A stretch of 64,000 nt of DNA. Origin: Rhododendron vialii. Taxonomy: Eukaryota > Streptophyta > Magnoliopsida > Ericales > Ericaceae. The DNA lies in assembly GCF_030253575.1 (NCBI RefSeq), contig NC_080568.1, positions 33,135,001 through 33,199,000 of the forward strand, read 5' to 3'. Made by a program: the position numbers and the translations under genes. Within the stretch, counting starts at the first letter, position 1. Every line of letters starts with the position of its first letter. The notes beneath the pieces were generated by a model that was given only the letters and a program-made list of their open reading frames with translations, was not told where the DNA came from and searched no databases. Positions 12,015-25,800 of this stretch are shown here, piece after piece.

Positions 12015-13599
12015 TGCTGGACACAGATAGAGCTCTGTTTTTGGGTTTTTGTCGATTTTCGTGGCTTCTGTGAATAAAATCAAAACCACGAAGGTGGACA
12101 GTGAGAAGTTGGAATCGTCCACAGATGGGAAGTAGAGGTCAATTTTGTTTAAACGATTTCCAGTGGATGGTGGGAAACGACGAGAAAAGAAAAGAACAGA
12201 AAAGAAACAAAATTTTCCGTCATTTAAATTTTTTTAAAAAGTACTTCTATTATTTTAATTGGATAAATAAAAGAGGTAAGAACGTCTCCACCCTTGAAAA
12301 GTTTTTGGGTGCAAATAGAGTATGGGACATGTGGCGCTCGGAGCGTATCCGACGGCAAAGATCTGAACACCCTTTCTCTTTGTCAGCCAAAAACTCTCTC
12401 TCTTCTTTCTCTCTCTCAAATTCCGACCGTTTTAAAATACTTTTGGACAACTCAAATGCGTTCCGTGTCCCATCTCTCTTACCCTAATTCTTTACATTGA
12501 TTTTACTCTGTTTTGCTAACCAATTGTTGAAGTTTTCAAAAAATGGCTAAATCCAGAGATCCAACCTATTCACCCCCTCTAGGTTGCAAGGAGAAACCTA
12601 TACTCTAAACACCAGTCCTTTCCTTCACTATTTGAACTTCTTTTTCGTGGTTTTACTTTCCAAAACTGCCCACAACGTGAAGCCAGAGCAAGAGCGCGAG
12701 AACCCCTTTAGTTGACAACTTCTACTAAAATTCACGAGAGCGAAAATTGAAAGCGGTCAAACAATTGAGTCTTGTAGTAGCTTGTTCAAGCTTTATATGG
12801 TACCACTAATCCTACACTCAGTAGACCTTCTTGGCATTCTCATGCTTATTTTAAGAAGATATCCCTATCTTATGAAAATAAGTTGCGTGAATTCAGGTAA
12901 AATTTTGATCGAGTGACTAAGAATTCTGGCTCCGACCTTACCGACTGGAACACAAAAACCATGGCAGTATGCATGGAACTAAATTCGGTAAATTCTGCAG
13001 TTTTTTTTTCTACAATAGCTTGTCAAATCTAATCTTCTTCCTCTCTGTTTCCATTCCTTTCCAATTACAGAATGGAAAACTACTCGCAACTGCTTATCAA
13101 AAAAAAACTACTCGCAACTTCTAAAATTGTTCAGCAAACATTAAAATCTTTGTAATTTTTTGTAACTCAGGTAGTTTCGAGTAGCTTACTCACATCTCTA
13201 CTTCTGCTTTAAGACCAATACCACCGTCCACTAGACCCGACTACAACAATCCAGTCTGTTGGTTTTGTTAAACCTGTACATTCTTGGTATTCATAATTTT
13301 GTCTACAGTTTTGCTCCCAGAAAAACTATACTTTCAAATAGCAAATCAAGAGTTAAGAACAAGGCTGTAAAACTTTGCCTATAGATACTATGGCAGCAAT
13401 TCTTTTCAAATCTCAATAGAACAAATTCTATTCATGTATCGTAGCGCAATCACAACTCCAAGATTTCATGCATACTTTTTCAACCCCAAACACATCTCCA
13501 AGAGAAAATTTGTAATATACCTAAGATATACAATGGATGAATACAGATCATAATTCAAAACCCACAAAACGTTTTTTTTTATTTATAAATCTTTATAGT
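12015..13599. other. interval between the isochorismatase 5' end and NPF copy B 3' end
   Basis: No gene recognised. A 128-codon plus-strand reading frame at 12101-12487 is low complexity and matches nothing I know. A piece of copia LTR end (TTCACCCCCTCTAGGTTGC at about 12573) is present. The isochorismatase promoter must lie in the first few hundred bases. Confidence 0.6.
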
Positions 13600-16500
13600 C
13601 TATACCTCATCTTCCTTGGACTTTTCTTCTCCATTCTTAACTCCACTTCCTTTTATATGCAACTCCTCCTTCAAATCTTCCCCCTTGTCGTTAAGCTTAA
13701 AAAACCCTTCCCGATCAAATAAAACCTTAGAAAACCCTTGATCTGCACAAGGCCCATATGCCCAACTACACAGAATAAAATAAAGCACATTAACCAAACT
13801 CATAATTGCGAGAAGCCAATAGTAGCTCTCATAATGACTTTGATTGATATTATTCGAAATCCAACTATCTTTTCCCCCTCTTTTAGTAACCTTTTCCACA
13901 GTACTCAGTATCAAACTGGCCAACAAACTCCCCACAGCCAGCCCCAATCCGGATAGAGCCACTGCCATGCTCGACATGCTCTTTGGCAACTCCGAGTAGA
14001 AAAACTCATTTGATGCAATCACGTTCAGGGCTTCCGCCACACCCATGAGTAAATATTGTGGTACAAGCAACATAGCTGACATATGAACAACTCCTATGGG
14101 GTTATTGTAATAGCCACTTTCCAAGGCTTTTCTCTTTCTATAATGCTCCACAATTGCTGCAACTACCATGGCCAAGAAAGAGCAAAATAACCCGACACCC
14201 ATTCTTACTTTTACGCCAACTGAAAAGGGTTTTCCTCTTATTTTCGAAGCTACAGGAATGATAATGCGATCGTAAAGAAAGATCCACATTACTATACCGA
14301 TTAATATGAACACAGAGAAGGAGCCTGCAGGTATTTGGAACCTTGGAGTGAGGTGTCTGTTCATGGATTGAGCTTGGAGAAATTGGAAGGTTGCCTGACT
14401 TATGTTTACCGACATCATGATCGATGAAGACCATAATGGCATGACTCTGATGAGTGATTTTAGCTCTTCAACTTGGTCTACTGTGCAAAGGCTCCATGCA
14501 TTGGAAGCCTCTCCCTCTGGAGTTATGCCCTCATGGTTCCTAATGATGCAAGCTTTGTTTAAGAACCTGAAAAGGAACAAAATAACAACATTCATCAATC
14601 CAGTCATGGGGAAGCTCTATATTTTTTGGTAAGGTCCTGTTTGGTTCCAGAATTCACAATCTATTTAGTTCAGTCTTTATCTTTGGAACTTAAAAACTTG
14701 TTTGGTAAGATTTTCGGAAACATTTTTAGGAAATTTGTTGAAAAAGAACCCATCTTTGGAAAACATCATAATCACGAAAAACATTTCACAATATGTCACC
14801 AATGATTGTTATACTGTTATGTATCCCAAATACATTTTTGAAAAGTACATATGTTGAAAACCAACTTGGAAAGTACAACCTACCGAGCTTCTTTGGGCTT
14901 AATTAAGATGAAGAGCAACTAAGCTCAAAACCAGAAAGGCGGAACCAAGTTTTGAAGTACAGTTGCTTAAGCATATCAAACTTCAAGCTAAATAAGCTGC
15001 AAATAAGTGTAAAACATTCAAAATTTAAGCTTTTTTTTTTTTTTTTTATAAAGCTCAATAAGCTGCAAGTAAGTGGGAAACAAACGGACAATCGTACCTA
15101 AGTTTTCTGGTTGGCTCGGAGAGAGTTGAGTCACTCATGCGATGATACCTCAAATTCGATTCATCAGACGGCAATGCTACTTTTATATTCTTGATACAAA
15201 CTACAATCACTCGTGCAAAGTTAGTAAACAAGCTCATGGTAGCTTTCTGTTTGATATAAAACGGAGAGGCGATGAAGAACGAAAGAGCAGATAAGAACAT
15301 GAGGATTGCGGGGACTCCAAACCCTACTTTCCATCCAGCATTATCTTGAATGTAAACGATGACAGTCAATGCAATGATGACTGAAATAGAAATTGCAGCG
15401 TAGTACCAACTGAAGAATTTTTCTAAGACCTGTTTGTTGTTTGGATTGTCTCTTTGGTCCACTTGGTTTGCTCCAAAAGCTAAGGAACAGGGTCGAATCC
15501 CACCAGCTCCAATGGACATTAGGACAAAGGAAAAGAGAAGGGTTGCATATTGGGATCCTGTTGGAGATTTGCAGCTCTCCCCCTTTAGTTGGTTGCAGTA
15601 AGGTGGCCTTGTTTGGGGGATCACAGTCGTCATCCACAAGAGGACCATTCCCTATAACCGTGAAAGTCAAATTTAGATCAATTTGGAACTACAATTTGGT
15701 TAATCAAGTTAAGTTGAGAATTAACCACAGAAGAGTTTGATTCTGATAATTATGATTTCAATCTTTTGGATTACGGTTATCAACCAAAATTTGTGTGTTT
15801 TGTTTTGTTTTGGGAAATAAAAAATCCATTCAATGCACGTAAACAAGTACAAACAAACTGGGCCATCCTCCCAAGCATCAAGGAAAAAAGAATCTCAAGA
15901 CAAAAATATACCAATCCCTAGTTTTACAGGTTTATTTGAGCTGAATTTTGTAGAGCCACAGCCACAGCACATCCAGACACTAGGCTCATTGTCCAGCCTT
16001 TGGCCAGGAAATTCCTACTGTAATGAAAAAGTTCCGGACGCTGCTATTTCCAGGCCTGAGCTTTTAATCCCAGCAACGGCGCAAAATCCCTCACAGTATC
16101 ACCTAAAAATCGCCTTCTAATTTTATTTTTTTTTAAAAAGAACAAATTTCGTAGAGCCACTGCTGCAGTTCATTATCCATAACAAAGTAATGAAGGAGAG
16201 TGAGGAGATTGAGGGCTTGCTCAGGGCCTTTTTCTGTTGAGGGGTTCATCTAAACAACCCCGGACGAAAGTTAGTTGTTTACCAAATGTGTAATTAAGGA
16301 GGAGAGTGGTTTAAGGTTCAGACCCTTGACAGAATGGAAGAAGGCCACTATACTTCGGCAACTTTGGCCTATTAGCAGAAAGTCTGATTCCCAATGGGTT
16401 AAGTGTGAAAATACATACATAATTAAAAGGCAAAGTTTACAGGATATCAAAATCCCTAATGATTGTTCATGGTCTAGCAGGAAAGTGTAGAAGCTTAGAC

Positions 16501-18640
16501 ATTTGGGACAGCCCTTGATCACATAGTCATTGGTAATGGGGAGGATAACCTTCTATAGATTAATAACTGGCATCCTTTAGGCCCTTTTTTTAAGAAATTT
16601 GGGGAGGTCCTTCAACACTAGAGTGGATCAATCTTTCAGAATGGTATATGGCACTGAAATAGGTTGGTGCATCAAATTATGAGGCAGACCCCTGATTCTG
16701 TACAACCCCAGGTTCAAATTTCTGACAGGGTGGCTGGGCTTCCATCATCTAGTGGAACATATAAGACCTACTTGGGAAACTGTTCCTTGGTATAATATTG
16801 TTTGGTTCAAAGGGTATGTACCTAAATGGGCCTTCGTTCATTGGTTATGTTGTCCACTATGTTCTTTGTGATCAAGAGGAAGAAAGCCAAAATCATCTCT
16901 TTTCCTGCAGTGATTTCTCAAGCTATGTGTGGTACTCTATACTGACGCGAAAAGGACCAAATAGAGTATTAAAATTTTCTCTCTAATTTTCTCATTCTTT
17001 CCTTCTTCATTATTTTCCTTTCCTTTCCCTCACTTCCCACAAGTTCCAAACAGGGCGTAAGTTAAGATGGATGGTTCAGAATGCAAGCTACTACTCTTTT
17101 AGGAAATCATGTGATTATGATCTCCTTGGTTGCTACCGTATATGGAGGGAAAGGAATGCAAGAATCTTAGTCCAGAAAGCTAGGGATCCTATAGATATTG
17201 TTAGAAACATCTTGACATACATGAGGAGCAGATTCAGCTCTTGGAAAAAGGAAGGTCTCTTTGGAAGTCTGCAAAGCCTGGGTGTAGTTTTTCTAAGCAA
17301 TTTTCTTTCTATAAGCTACGTGAAGCTTTCTTTTCTTTTTTCTCTGTTGTCTAGCCTTCTAATGGCTGGGTGAGGGCTATGCCCCTCTGGTTTTGTTGTA
17401 GCCTAGTGCCTTTAGGAGAAAAATAAACCTATTAAAATATACAAAACTATAATTTATCAAAAATTTTACTAAATTAAGTGAATCTATCATAATACGAATT
17501 TACCATAAAACAAATTTATCACGTCTAAAGCAAAAGAAATGTCCATTCAAATAAATTTTGATATCCATCAATCAATCAGTTTTCCAAAACATCCTGAAAA
17601 TTTGATCAAAAAATAAAGAGAAAGCAATTACCAGGAGACTGAAGATGGAGCCAAGGCCAATGGTGAGGAATCGACCCAGATATGAATCAGAGATAAAAGC
17701 TCCAAATAGTGGAGAGAAATTGGTAGCCGCAGACCAGAAAAAGAGTATGTTTGTCCCTTCGATTACCCCGATGTGGTACTCTTCCATCAAATACAATATC
17801 ATGTTTGACAACAACCCATAGCTAGCCAACTTCTCCAATCCTTCATTTGCTGTATTCATTTACCCACACAAGAATCTCAGAGATCAGGGGGAAAACCCCG
17901 ACAAACCCCATGAATATATGAGCTTAAACGGGAAAACCAATACAAACCCATGTTATACAAAGCCTTTATACTGTTAGGAATTTGCCAAATCCAAACACAA
18001 GATTCAAGAAATACGCAAACAACTGCAGAGAAATGAAAAGCAAAAATTACACACAACACTTGATTTTACGTGATTCAGCAATAATTTCTGCTGTTGTTTC
18101 ATTAAAGGAAGAAGAAAACTGGCAAATTACCTTTGAGTAAGTCATACGAGTACAATATAGAGCTAGTGTTACACATAAGTCTAAAATTACTGAATCTGGG
18201 AGAAATATGCCTACGTAAAGTAAATGGATCCTCTCCCGTAACTTTCCTGGAGGATTCTAACAAGTGTGGATCCCACCCGCATACTCTTACCGGTAAAAGT
18301 ATGCTGGATTCTAAGAAAAATGCGGACTGTCCGGGACAGTAACCGGAGAGGATCTACTTAAAGTACCATCAAGTTCCAACTTCCACATTGCAAAAACCCA
18401 GGGGCTGGCCTGGAGGCCAAAGGTATTGGACTTAATGGTATGCTCCTCTCATCTTAGTTCAAAATCTTCCGGTGCTGTCAATTCTTTTGGGATTTATTAC
18501 ATGTATATGTGTGCGTGATTTATAGACGAACATGTATGAATTGACGGTGGAGTGGGATCAAAATGTGTACCTATGATAAATGGCATGGTCATAAGGCCAC
18601 CCTTTTGTCTTCTCCGAGGAGACTGCTGCTGCTCCTCCAT
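13600..18640 (-). CDS. NPF1-type (NRT1/PTR) transporter, copy B, complete
   Basis: Complete four-exon gene: 18571-18640 (ATG at 18640), 17632-17849, 15098-15651, 13600-14566 (TAG). Phases join cleanly to give 602 residues, normal for the family. It is a 12-helix proton-coupled carrier of the NRT1/PTR (NPF) family. Motifs: ExxEK at residues 26-30, AFISDSYLGR, GGIRPCSLAFGANQ, SWYYAAIS, the central loop ending KLRFLNKAC, VPQYLLMGVAEAL, and SNEFFYSELPKSMSSM. The tail is charged. The closest relatives I recognise are NPF1.1/NPF1.2 (low-affinity nitrate transport in Arabidopsis leaf veins); some NPF members also carry hormones, so the substrate is an inference. Intron 2 contains a LINE remnant shared with copy A. 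No frame damage seen. Confidence 0.95.
16275..17430 (+). mobile_element. LINE ORF2 3' remnant in intron 2 of NPF copy B
   Basis: Broken plus-strand coding remnant homologous to positions 1-1010, with the zinc-binding RVT region at about 16798-16945 (IVWFKGYVPKWAF, then CDQEEESQNHLF). It ends in a pyrimidine-rich tract and an ATAAACC-like 3' end. It runs opposite to the NPF gene. Shared position in both NPF copies shows it was there before duplication. Confidence 0.8.
18217..18362. repeat. short MITE in intron 1 of NPF copy B
   Basis: Inverted ends TAAATGGATCCTCTCC and GGAGAGGATCTACTTA enclose about 146 bp. AAG occurs directly on both sides, but a 3-bp match is weak evidence. Copy A has no such element at the corresponding place. 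Confidence 0.6.
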
Positions 18641-21600
18641 TTTAACCAGATCTGCAGAGACCTCCATGGATCTTCTTTCAACAAATGGGACGAACCCTTT
18701 TTTCTATTTCTCAGTATGATTTTGAGATCATTGGTTACTCCCTCAGATATGCTCTGTTTTCATAGCAAATCACATAGAAGTGTAAATCACTCAGCAACAT
18801 GGAAGTGAAAAAGATTGGGATTTTTTTTGTGGGTGATTGATTTATAAACGTGAAGGAGAGTAGGGATTATATAGTAGTATTAAAGTTGATGATGATGGGT
18901 CCCACAATCCCACTGGCTAGTTTCTTTCGTTCACGACAAGGGAGGACTGGAATTTAGAAGAATCTGAGGAATTGGGCAAAACGGGCGTTGACCCCTGGGA
19001 TTGAGGGCCTGGCTTTTTTAAGGCTTTTTTCCACTGTATTTTTTATACTACAGTTTTCTCTTAATTTTTATTTACTTCTACAAGATTCAAGATCATATTT
19101 TTTGTCTCGACCAGAGAAATTCTTAGATAGAAAATTTTAAAAGCATTAGATGCACATGGCTCACATGCACCAAACGACTCCAGACACAATTGTGTCCAGA
19201 ATTTTATGTTTTAAAAGAGAGATGTGTGGTTAGATTTTTTGACAAAAAAAAAAAAGAGATGTTTTTATAAATTTTTTATTCACTAAATTGCCATTGCAAA
19301 TGAGGTCGACTTCGAGACCTCATGATAGATTTTGACTTTATACATACAAACAAATCAAGGCCATCGTAAATGAGGTAGTAGCGGAGTTAGGATTGAAATT
19401 CAGGAGTGACAACTATTCACAAATGAGATAGTGGCGGAGTTTAGTAGGTTGCCGTCATATGCAAAAAGTTTTAAGTCTCTACATTCCCGTCGCTAATGGC
19501 TTTTCATAATCCGAAAAAGTAAAACCAATGAGAACAAAGAAAATATAAAAAAAAAAAAAGAAAAAGAAAATTAGACTGGACTTTATTGAAAGTGTGATTC
19601 TCTAATTTAACCAATTACATGCGTTTTAAAAAGTTCCATAAGTGCCTTGAGAGATCAGCAGTTCCTTTCATGACAGATCTTGTTGCCACTTCACATCACC
19701 AATAATCAAGGTGCTATTATCATGATTATCATAATAAATTAAAAAAGGTGCAATTATTATGGTATTTATATGATCGAAGTCTAATCAATCATTTACCCTT
19801 GTAAGAAGGTGTAATCAAAACATTAATTGTAATCTTAATTTCAGTAGGCAGTGGGTTAGATTTGTGATCTAATTATTGTAATAACTAAGCGCGGTGGATA
19901 AGTCTTGTCAAAATTGAGTTGTTATAATAATTTCTTGCTATTGCTCTTTAGAAATGAATTATTCTTGGGATCGAGACAAACGCTTATTTGTCAATGAGTA
20001 GTCGAAATCAAACCTATTTTGAGAGCAATAGATAGCCAGAACTATCGAACATGACCATTGATATCTCTCTTAGAAGTAATATGGTTTGTTTAGATATGTA
20101 CATACTTTCGATTAACTTGATTTCACAAAGATGATAAAAATATCAAGACATTTTTTAAAAGGAGAACAATAGCTGGACTTGTAAAATAAAGAATTCTAAT
20201 GATAAAAAAGGAATCAAGGTAAAAGTTTGTTTTCACTAAATTAGGAATCCCACAAATATTCCAATCACAGGATCTTAATTTGAACCACAACTTCTCCTAC
20301 CAATGGCACAATAAAATGAAATGAATTGGCACAATCTATAATCCTATCAATAATTGTGTAAAATGCGGTTAAGTGACAAGTGATTTGCTTACAAAATGTC
20401 ATCTTACATTAGTTTTTTTAAGCTTCAACATATCACACACATCAACGCAAGTTTATTGAATAATGAACATATCTAAGTCTTCAGGTTTTCTTGATCGCTC
20501 TGATTCAAATCTTCGCAATCACATACCTGATGACAACATCAATATTTGTTTATCCAGACAACATGACATATTGAGTGATACATAGGCAAATTCCATGCAG
20601 CCGAGCCATGGCACCAGACGCCTGCATGGCGCATGGAGTCTAGCCAGCTACTAAACCCACGGGGCAGGGCGCCGGGTGGAGCAATACTAGCCCACCCCAA
20701 CCGCATGTCCTCGCACGGTCGCACCCACCGCTGCACGGGTGGGACTCACGAGTTTCAGGCCTCCACGCCCATTCCAACGTACGGCCATGCGCGATGATGA
20801 CTTGAAGGCTTACCCACTTCCGATCGAGCAGAAACCTCATCCGATTCGGCCCCCCACAAGCATACATCCATCACTGTAGTCAAAATTGGAAAAAGTTGCG
20901 TCACATGCATCAGTCATGTGTGTTGTCTCTAGACTTGCTTTTTCAAAGGGAAAACTTTTGAGTCAGCTCATCAAGTGGATCGGACCATTAGGTCCCATCA
21001 TTCTCAAATTGTTATGTGCTCCCGCACTCAACATTCATACTACACTCGGGCTCTTAGATTCTCGCTCTTCGCAAATTTTAATAGTTGTGAATGCGCTTGG
21101 AAGAAATTTTTATATTCGCGCTTTCGCTCGCGCACATTAATTATGTGACTTAGATTGAACCCGAATCAAAACTATATCAGCTTTAGATGTGAAAGGGTTA
21201 GAATCTGGCTTGTCTAAACTGAACTGCAGAGGTGCGGTTCAAGTGATCGCAACCGTTGGATGGTATTTTTAATGATCCAAATTAATTTCCATATTCTTAC
21301 CATTTCAGCAAATCTGAACCATTGATTATCGAGATGAACGATTTAGATTACACCACATAAGCCCAATCCAACGGGTTAACCACATTGCGTAAGGGTGATA
21401 TCATCCCTTCGTAAAAGAAAAGTCATTGGATTTTTGGTCTTCAAAAATTTCTAGTAGATGATTAGAGAAAAGTAGAACTTTTTTGCTCTGTTATTTGAAC
21501 TGATTGCCCACTGGAAACGGAAAGAGCAATAATTGGACCTTGCAATGTCCGAAATAATTGCTCCATAATTTTTTAGTTAGAGAACGCACATGAGTAACGA

Positions 21601-22828
21601 ATTATCTGCTTTGTTTGATTTGAATTTGAGATTTTTGGATAACGAGTGGAGAGAGATAGATAGAGAATGAGAGTAGTAATTTGAGAGAAAAGTTTTTAAA
21701 AGACCGTGCAGAGAGAGAGAGAGAGATTGGTCTTAGAGACCTAAAGCAAACAAAGTCGTGCGGAGTTTTTAGTGGTACTAGTCTCTATTATTTGAAGAAA
21801 TTTTTTTTTTCCCTAATTTAAAGAAATAAAGATTTGAGTCCGTTTCGCAATCATCTTTTAACTTTTGATTGGTATGTTCTATACTTTTTCTATGCACCTT
21901 CACTTATCTTCATCACCACCCCACCAAAAGTTTGCCAACATCTTTCTCAACTGGCAAAGTCCCTTTTAGAGAGTAGTCCTATCCAAAATCCAAATCTAAG
22001 CATAGTGTTTGACAAGATCATGATAGATAACTTACAACACCAATGGTTTTAGTCCCGTTGTCGATCCAACTCGATTCTCGGTTGGTGTTCCGTTAAGTTA
22101 AATCTTGAGAAGAAGAGTTGTCGCTAGTAAAACCACCGTCCGCAAACTCTAATCTTGTAGCCGCAAACTTTTACCACGTGGATGCAAACAATGACCTCGT
22201 GACCCAAAATTCGATCTGTATGGTCACAAACTCTGACCATTAGGCTGCGAACTCGAACTCAGATGGGATTACAGATTTACACATCTGCACCCTTAAGTTA
22301 TGAAAACATTGAAACTCTATGTTGTTATATTACCTATTGTAAGAATAATTACCACACTACCCTCACAAAATGCAAAATGGCCGAAATGCCCTTGTCTAAG
22401 AAATGCATTGTTCTGTTTTGTTTCTGAGAAACCTAAAGGCATGGTGAAGTGTTGCGTGATTATTTGAAAGCATGATTTAAATCCTTTTCTTGTTAATGGC
22501 TTAATGCTCGTCATGATTATCGTTTCATGAGAACTTAGAAAGAACGATGGAATCATGGGTTGGTACGCAAATATTCGAGGAATCACGGTAGAAACAGATA
22601 GTAGGAAATAAGGGATTAAAAGGAATATTTTGGAATCTGTTGAGGTTTAGGGTGAATTGAATGGGCCCTGGTATTCAAAAAATATTTTGCAGATAAATGA
22701 CAATCGCACAGGAAAAAAGAATGTGCGATACAAATGTGATGCTTGACTACTAAATTTCTGGTGTCCATCTCAAACCACAAAAGTATATAATTACTACTCC
22801 ACAATACAACCCAAACAAAGAATTGGAA
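18641..22828. other. gene-free interval between NPF copy B and the PPR gene
   Basis: AT-rich DNA without a recognisable gene on either strand. The first 270 bp are the duplicated NPF 5' flank. The only clear compositional feature is the GC-rich island at about 20590-20880. A GA-rich stretch lies near 21650-21730. Confidence 0.6.
20590..20880. other. GC-rich island of unknown origin
   Basis: About 290 bp that are clearly more GC-rich than the flanks, with sharp edges into AT-rich DNA. Open frames exist on the minus strand but read as no known protein. It does not look like 5S, 18S or 25S rRNA, 7SL or a tRNA by eye. Candidates are a fragment of a GC-rich transposon or of rDNA spacer. Confidence 0.5.
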
Positions 22829-25800
22829 TCATATACTACTACCATTTGTTTTGCATTTTAGATCCTTCAAAACCTCATATTCTCCTAATCGTCCACAACT
22901 CCACCCAAACTCTGCATCAATCTCCTCAGCAATCGTCTCTTCGCCTAATCTCCTCAAACCCTTGCTCAAAACATTAGCCACATAATAATAAGATGGAAAA
23001 GTGGACCCCCAACCGCTCCTCTTCATCAAATTGTAAATTCTAACTGTCGATTCTGTTCTTTCGGTTGTAATCAATGCCTTGACGAGTCTGCCAAGTCCCT
23101 TGTCGTCGCAAGGGATCGTACCCTCTCGCTCTAGATCAAGAATCAAACGGTCAATATCCTCCATCATTCCCTTCTTCCCCAGTGCCAAAACCAGGTCGGC
23201 ATAAATACCCAAGTTGGTTTGGTACCTGTAATATGCAAGAATCAAAAGAACTGATATCTACAAATACTAATGGACAAAAGAAAAAGAATCACACGCATAA
23301 TGGCTCAACTTCAACCAGACTCTTCTACTGCTCCCTTTATTTAAGAAATCCTACTTGAACATACAATTTATATGCCTCCAGAACTATGCGCAAAGGGCCT
23401 GGGTCGAGTAAAGACTATAACTCGGCCCTCCGCCAATACAATATTGGTCATGTAATTACGTCCATCAATTTTAAAGTAGACCATCACTCATCATTCTGAT
23501 TGGTTATAGTATAAGGTCCATAATTTAGAACTATGTTTGAAACCCGCGAAAAGGAAGATAAGAGAGACAGATAATTAGAAGCAAAAGTGTTCACTGTTCA
23601 CCCAATAAAAACTAGAGCTTAGTGTTTCATTTGACAGTTCCCTCCCCGACTTTCATAGAGTATCTCGAGTGCGTTCTAGAGTATCCCTGCCTCCCCCGGG
23701 TGTCTAAACAAAACAAGTTGCAGAAAAATAGGATACTTGTAGTTTGAAGTACCTGTCCAAATAGTGTTTTAGTCTTATCTCTACACTGTAAAGTCACCCA
23801 TTAGTTGCGGATCCAAAAAAAAAAAGTCACCCAATAGTCACTTGGCCAAAAATGTAACTAGTGGATGTGTACACACACACTCCAATGGACTAGAGAAAGT
23901 GACCCATAAACTCAGTATTCTATTTAAAAATATATCTTTTTTTGTATCTAGAGAAACGACAACAAGGCTAAGAAGAACAAATGATATCAGAAGCAAGGAT
24001 AGAATGCAATTCAAAGGGTAACAAAGATCTCCAAAGAGGAGACAGAGAGCCTCGAAGAGCTAGAGAAGCTACTTTGTCTGCTACTCTATTTGCAGTCAGG
24101 ATAATCCATTTCAGCTCTAAACCTCTGCCTTGCACAAGCCTGTAAAATCAAAACCAGGGCAGCAATCCAAAGGAGGATCCAACTCTTAAAATCCAAAACC
24201 AGAGCAGCAATATCCAAAGGAGGATCCAACTCTTTCACACTCAGCTCAATGGCTTGCTTACAATCAGATTCTACTTGTATGTTGGACAGCCCCAAAACAT
24301 TTGCCATAACACAAGCCAACTGAATAGCTGATAATTCCCCGAGCAGAACTGAACCAACACTGAAAGCTTTAACTGCTCCATCCACAATTCTTCCTCTGAA
24401 ATCTCTGAAAACCACAGCTGCTATAGCTTCCTTCCCATCTTTGGCCATCACTCTACTTGGTCTTCATTTGGGGTAATCAACTATTCAGGATGCTGGACAT
24501 CTATAATTTAATTGCTCCTTGGTAGAAGAGACCCAAAAGCCTCCTCAAAATCCATACAAGAACTCAGGATTTTCGAAGCTGTTGATTAAGGGTCCAATGG
24601 TTTGCTTATTGAACATCAACTCATTTCGGCCTTCCAAATAAACCATCCAAACAGAGCCACTCTACTAATCAAATCAGTAGCTTCACCCTCGGAGACACAT
24701 TTCTCAAGGGAAGAAGAGGTCCATTTCAGCACACTTGGAGGGGGGTTTTCATGTAGCCATTGAAGATCACCACCAAATCCAGCTGCAAGCAAAACTAATG
24801 TATTGCACAGATTCCACACATTGATCACAGAGTGGGCACATCAGAGAAGTGGAACAATTCCTCGCAAAAAGGTTCTCCTTTGTAGCTAGATTATTTCTAA
24901 AAACTCTCCACCTACAACTCCTCACGTTTGGGGAGGTTTTGAGCTTCCAAATACATTTCCAAACTTTTTGGCTCACTCGGAAGAAGTGCTCAGGCTTCTC
25001 TCTCATCTGCTATCTTTTAGATTTGAATGCAACTTGATAACCCGATTTAACTGTTTCAGGTGAAAATGCCAAACCAACCAGCCCACTTTTTGCGTTTGGG
25101 AAATGAGAAAGAGAAAAGTTAAGAACTTCTCACTCAATGTGGTTCTAAGAATTTGTAAATTTTATAGCTTAATACTACTTTTTAAACATAAAAAGTGAAA
25201 ATCTCACTTAACAGTACACATTTTTAATCACCTTGTTTCAACATCTATTCACTCTCTAGCCTAACAACTAATAACACAAAATAAATAGGTTCCAATTTTA
25301 TCAAAGCTGTTAATCACACTTTAGCTATCCAATTGTAGGGGTGATAAACAAGCCGAAGGAGCCAAGCATGGGGTTGATCAAGCTTTGAAAACTTCACGAG
25401 ATTCAAAACCTGTTCAAACTTAGCTTGTTTATGAGACGAGCCTATCTCAAACGAGCTTCGATCAAGCCAAACATGAGCCATTTCGAGTAGCTTGAACCTT
25501 TTATACATCACAAGTCGAGCAAGTCGAGTAATAGCATGGATTGAAACCTTAAAGAGCTTTGAAACATGTTCATGTTTGTTTATATGGCAAACTGATCTTG
25601 AACAAGCTTTTAACAAACGAATACGATCTCTGCTCGGGTTTTTTAGCAGCTCTATCCAATTGGAGATGCTTCAAAGCATCAAATTCGTCATAATCAAACC
25701 AAATCGAGCATTGAATCTAATCAATTCATTTTTCCGATTGGGCTCTGTCAAGATCACCGCATTGCGTCGCATCTAACAAACTTACATTCATTCTATGCCT

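Noticed and set aside
12101-12487. 128-codon plus-strand reading frame
   Set aside because: Low-complexity Lys/Asn/Ser-rich product overlapping the isochorismatase 5' flank, with a comparable frame on the other strand and no family match.
20640-20867. Protein-coding gene in the GC-rich island
   Set aside because: Overlapping minus-strand frames are explained by high GC and the lack of stops; no domain, splice pattern or codon bias supports coding.
25330-25740. Second hAT element of the 32190 type in the PPR intron
   Set aside because: It has a TAGGGGTGATAAACAAGCC start and GAGC-rich content, but no matching right end or target duplication could be found.
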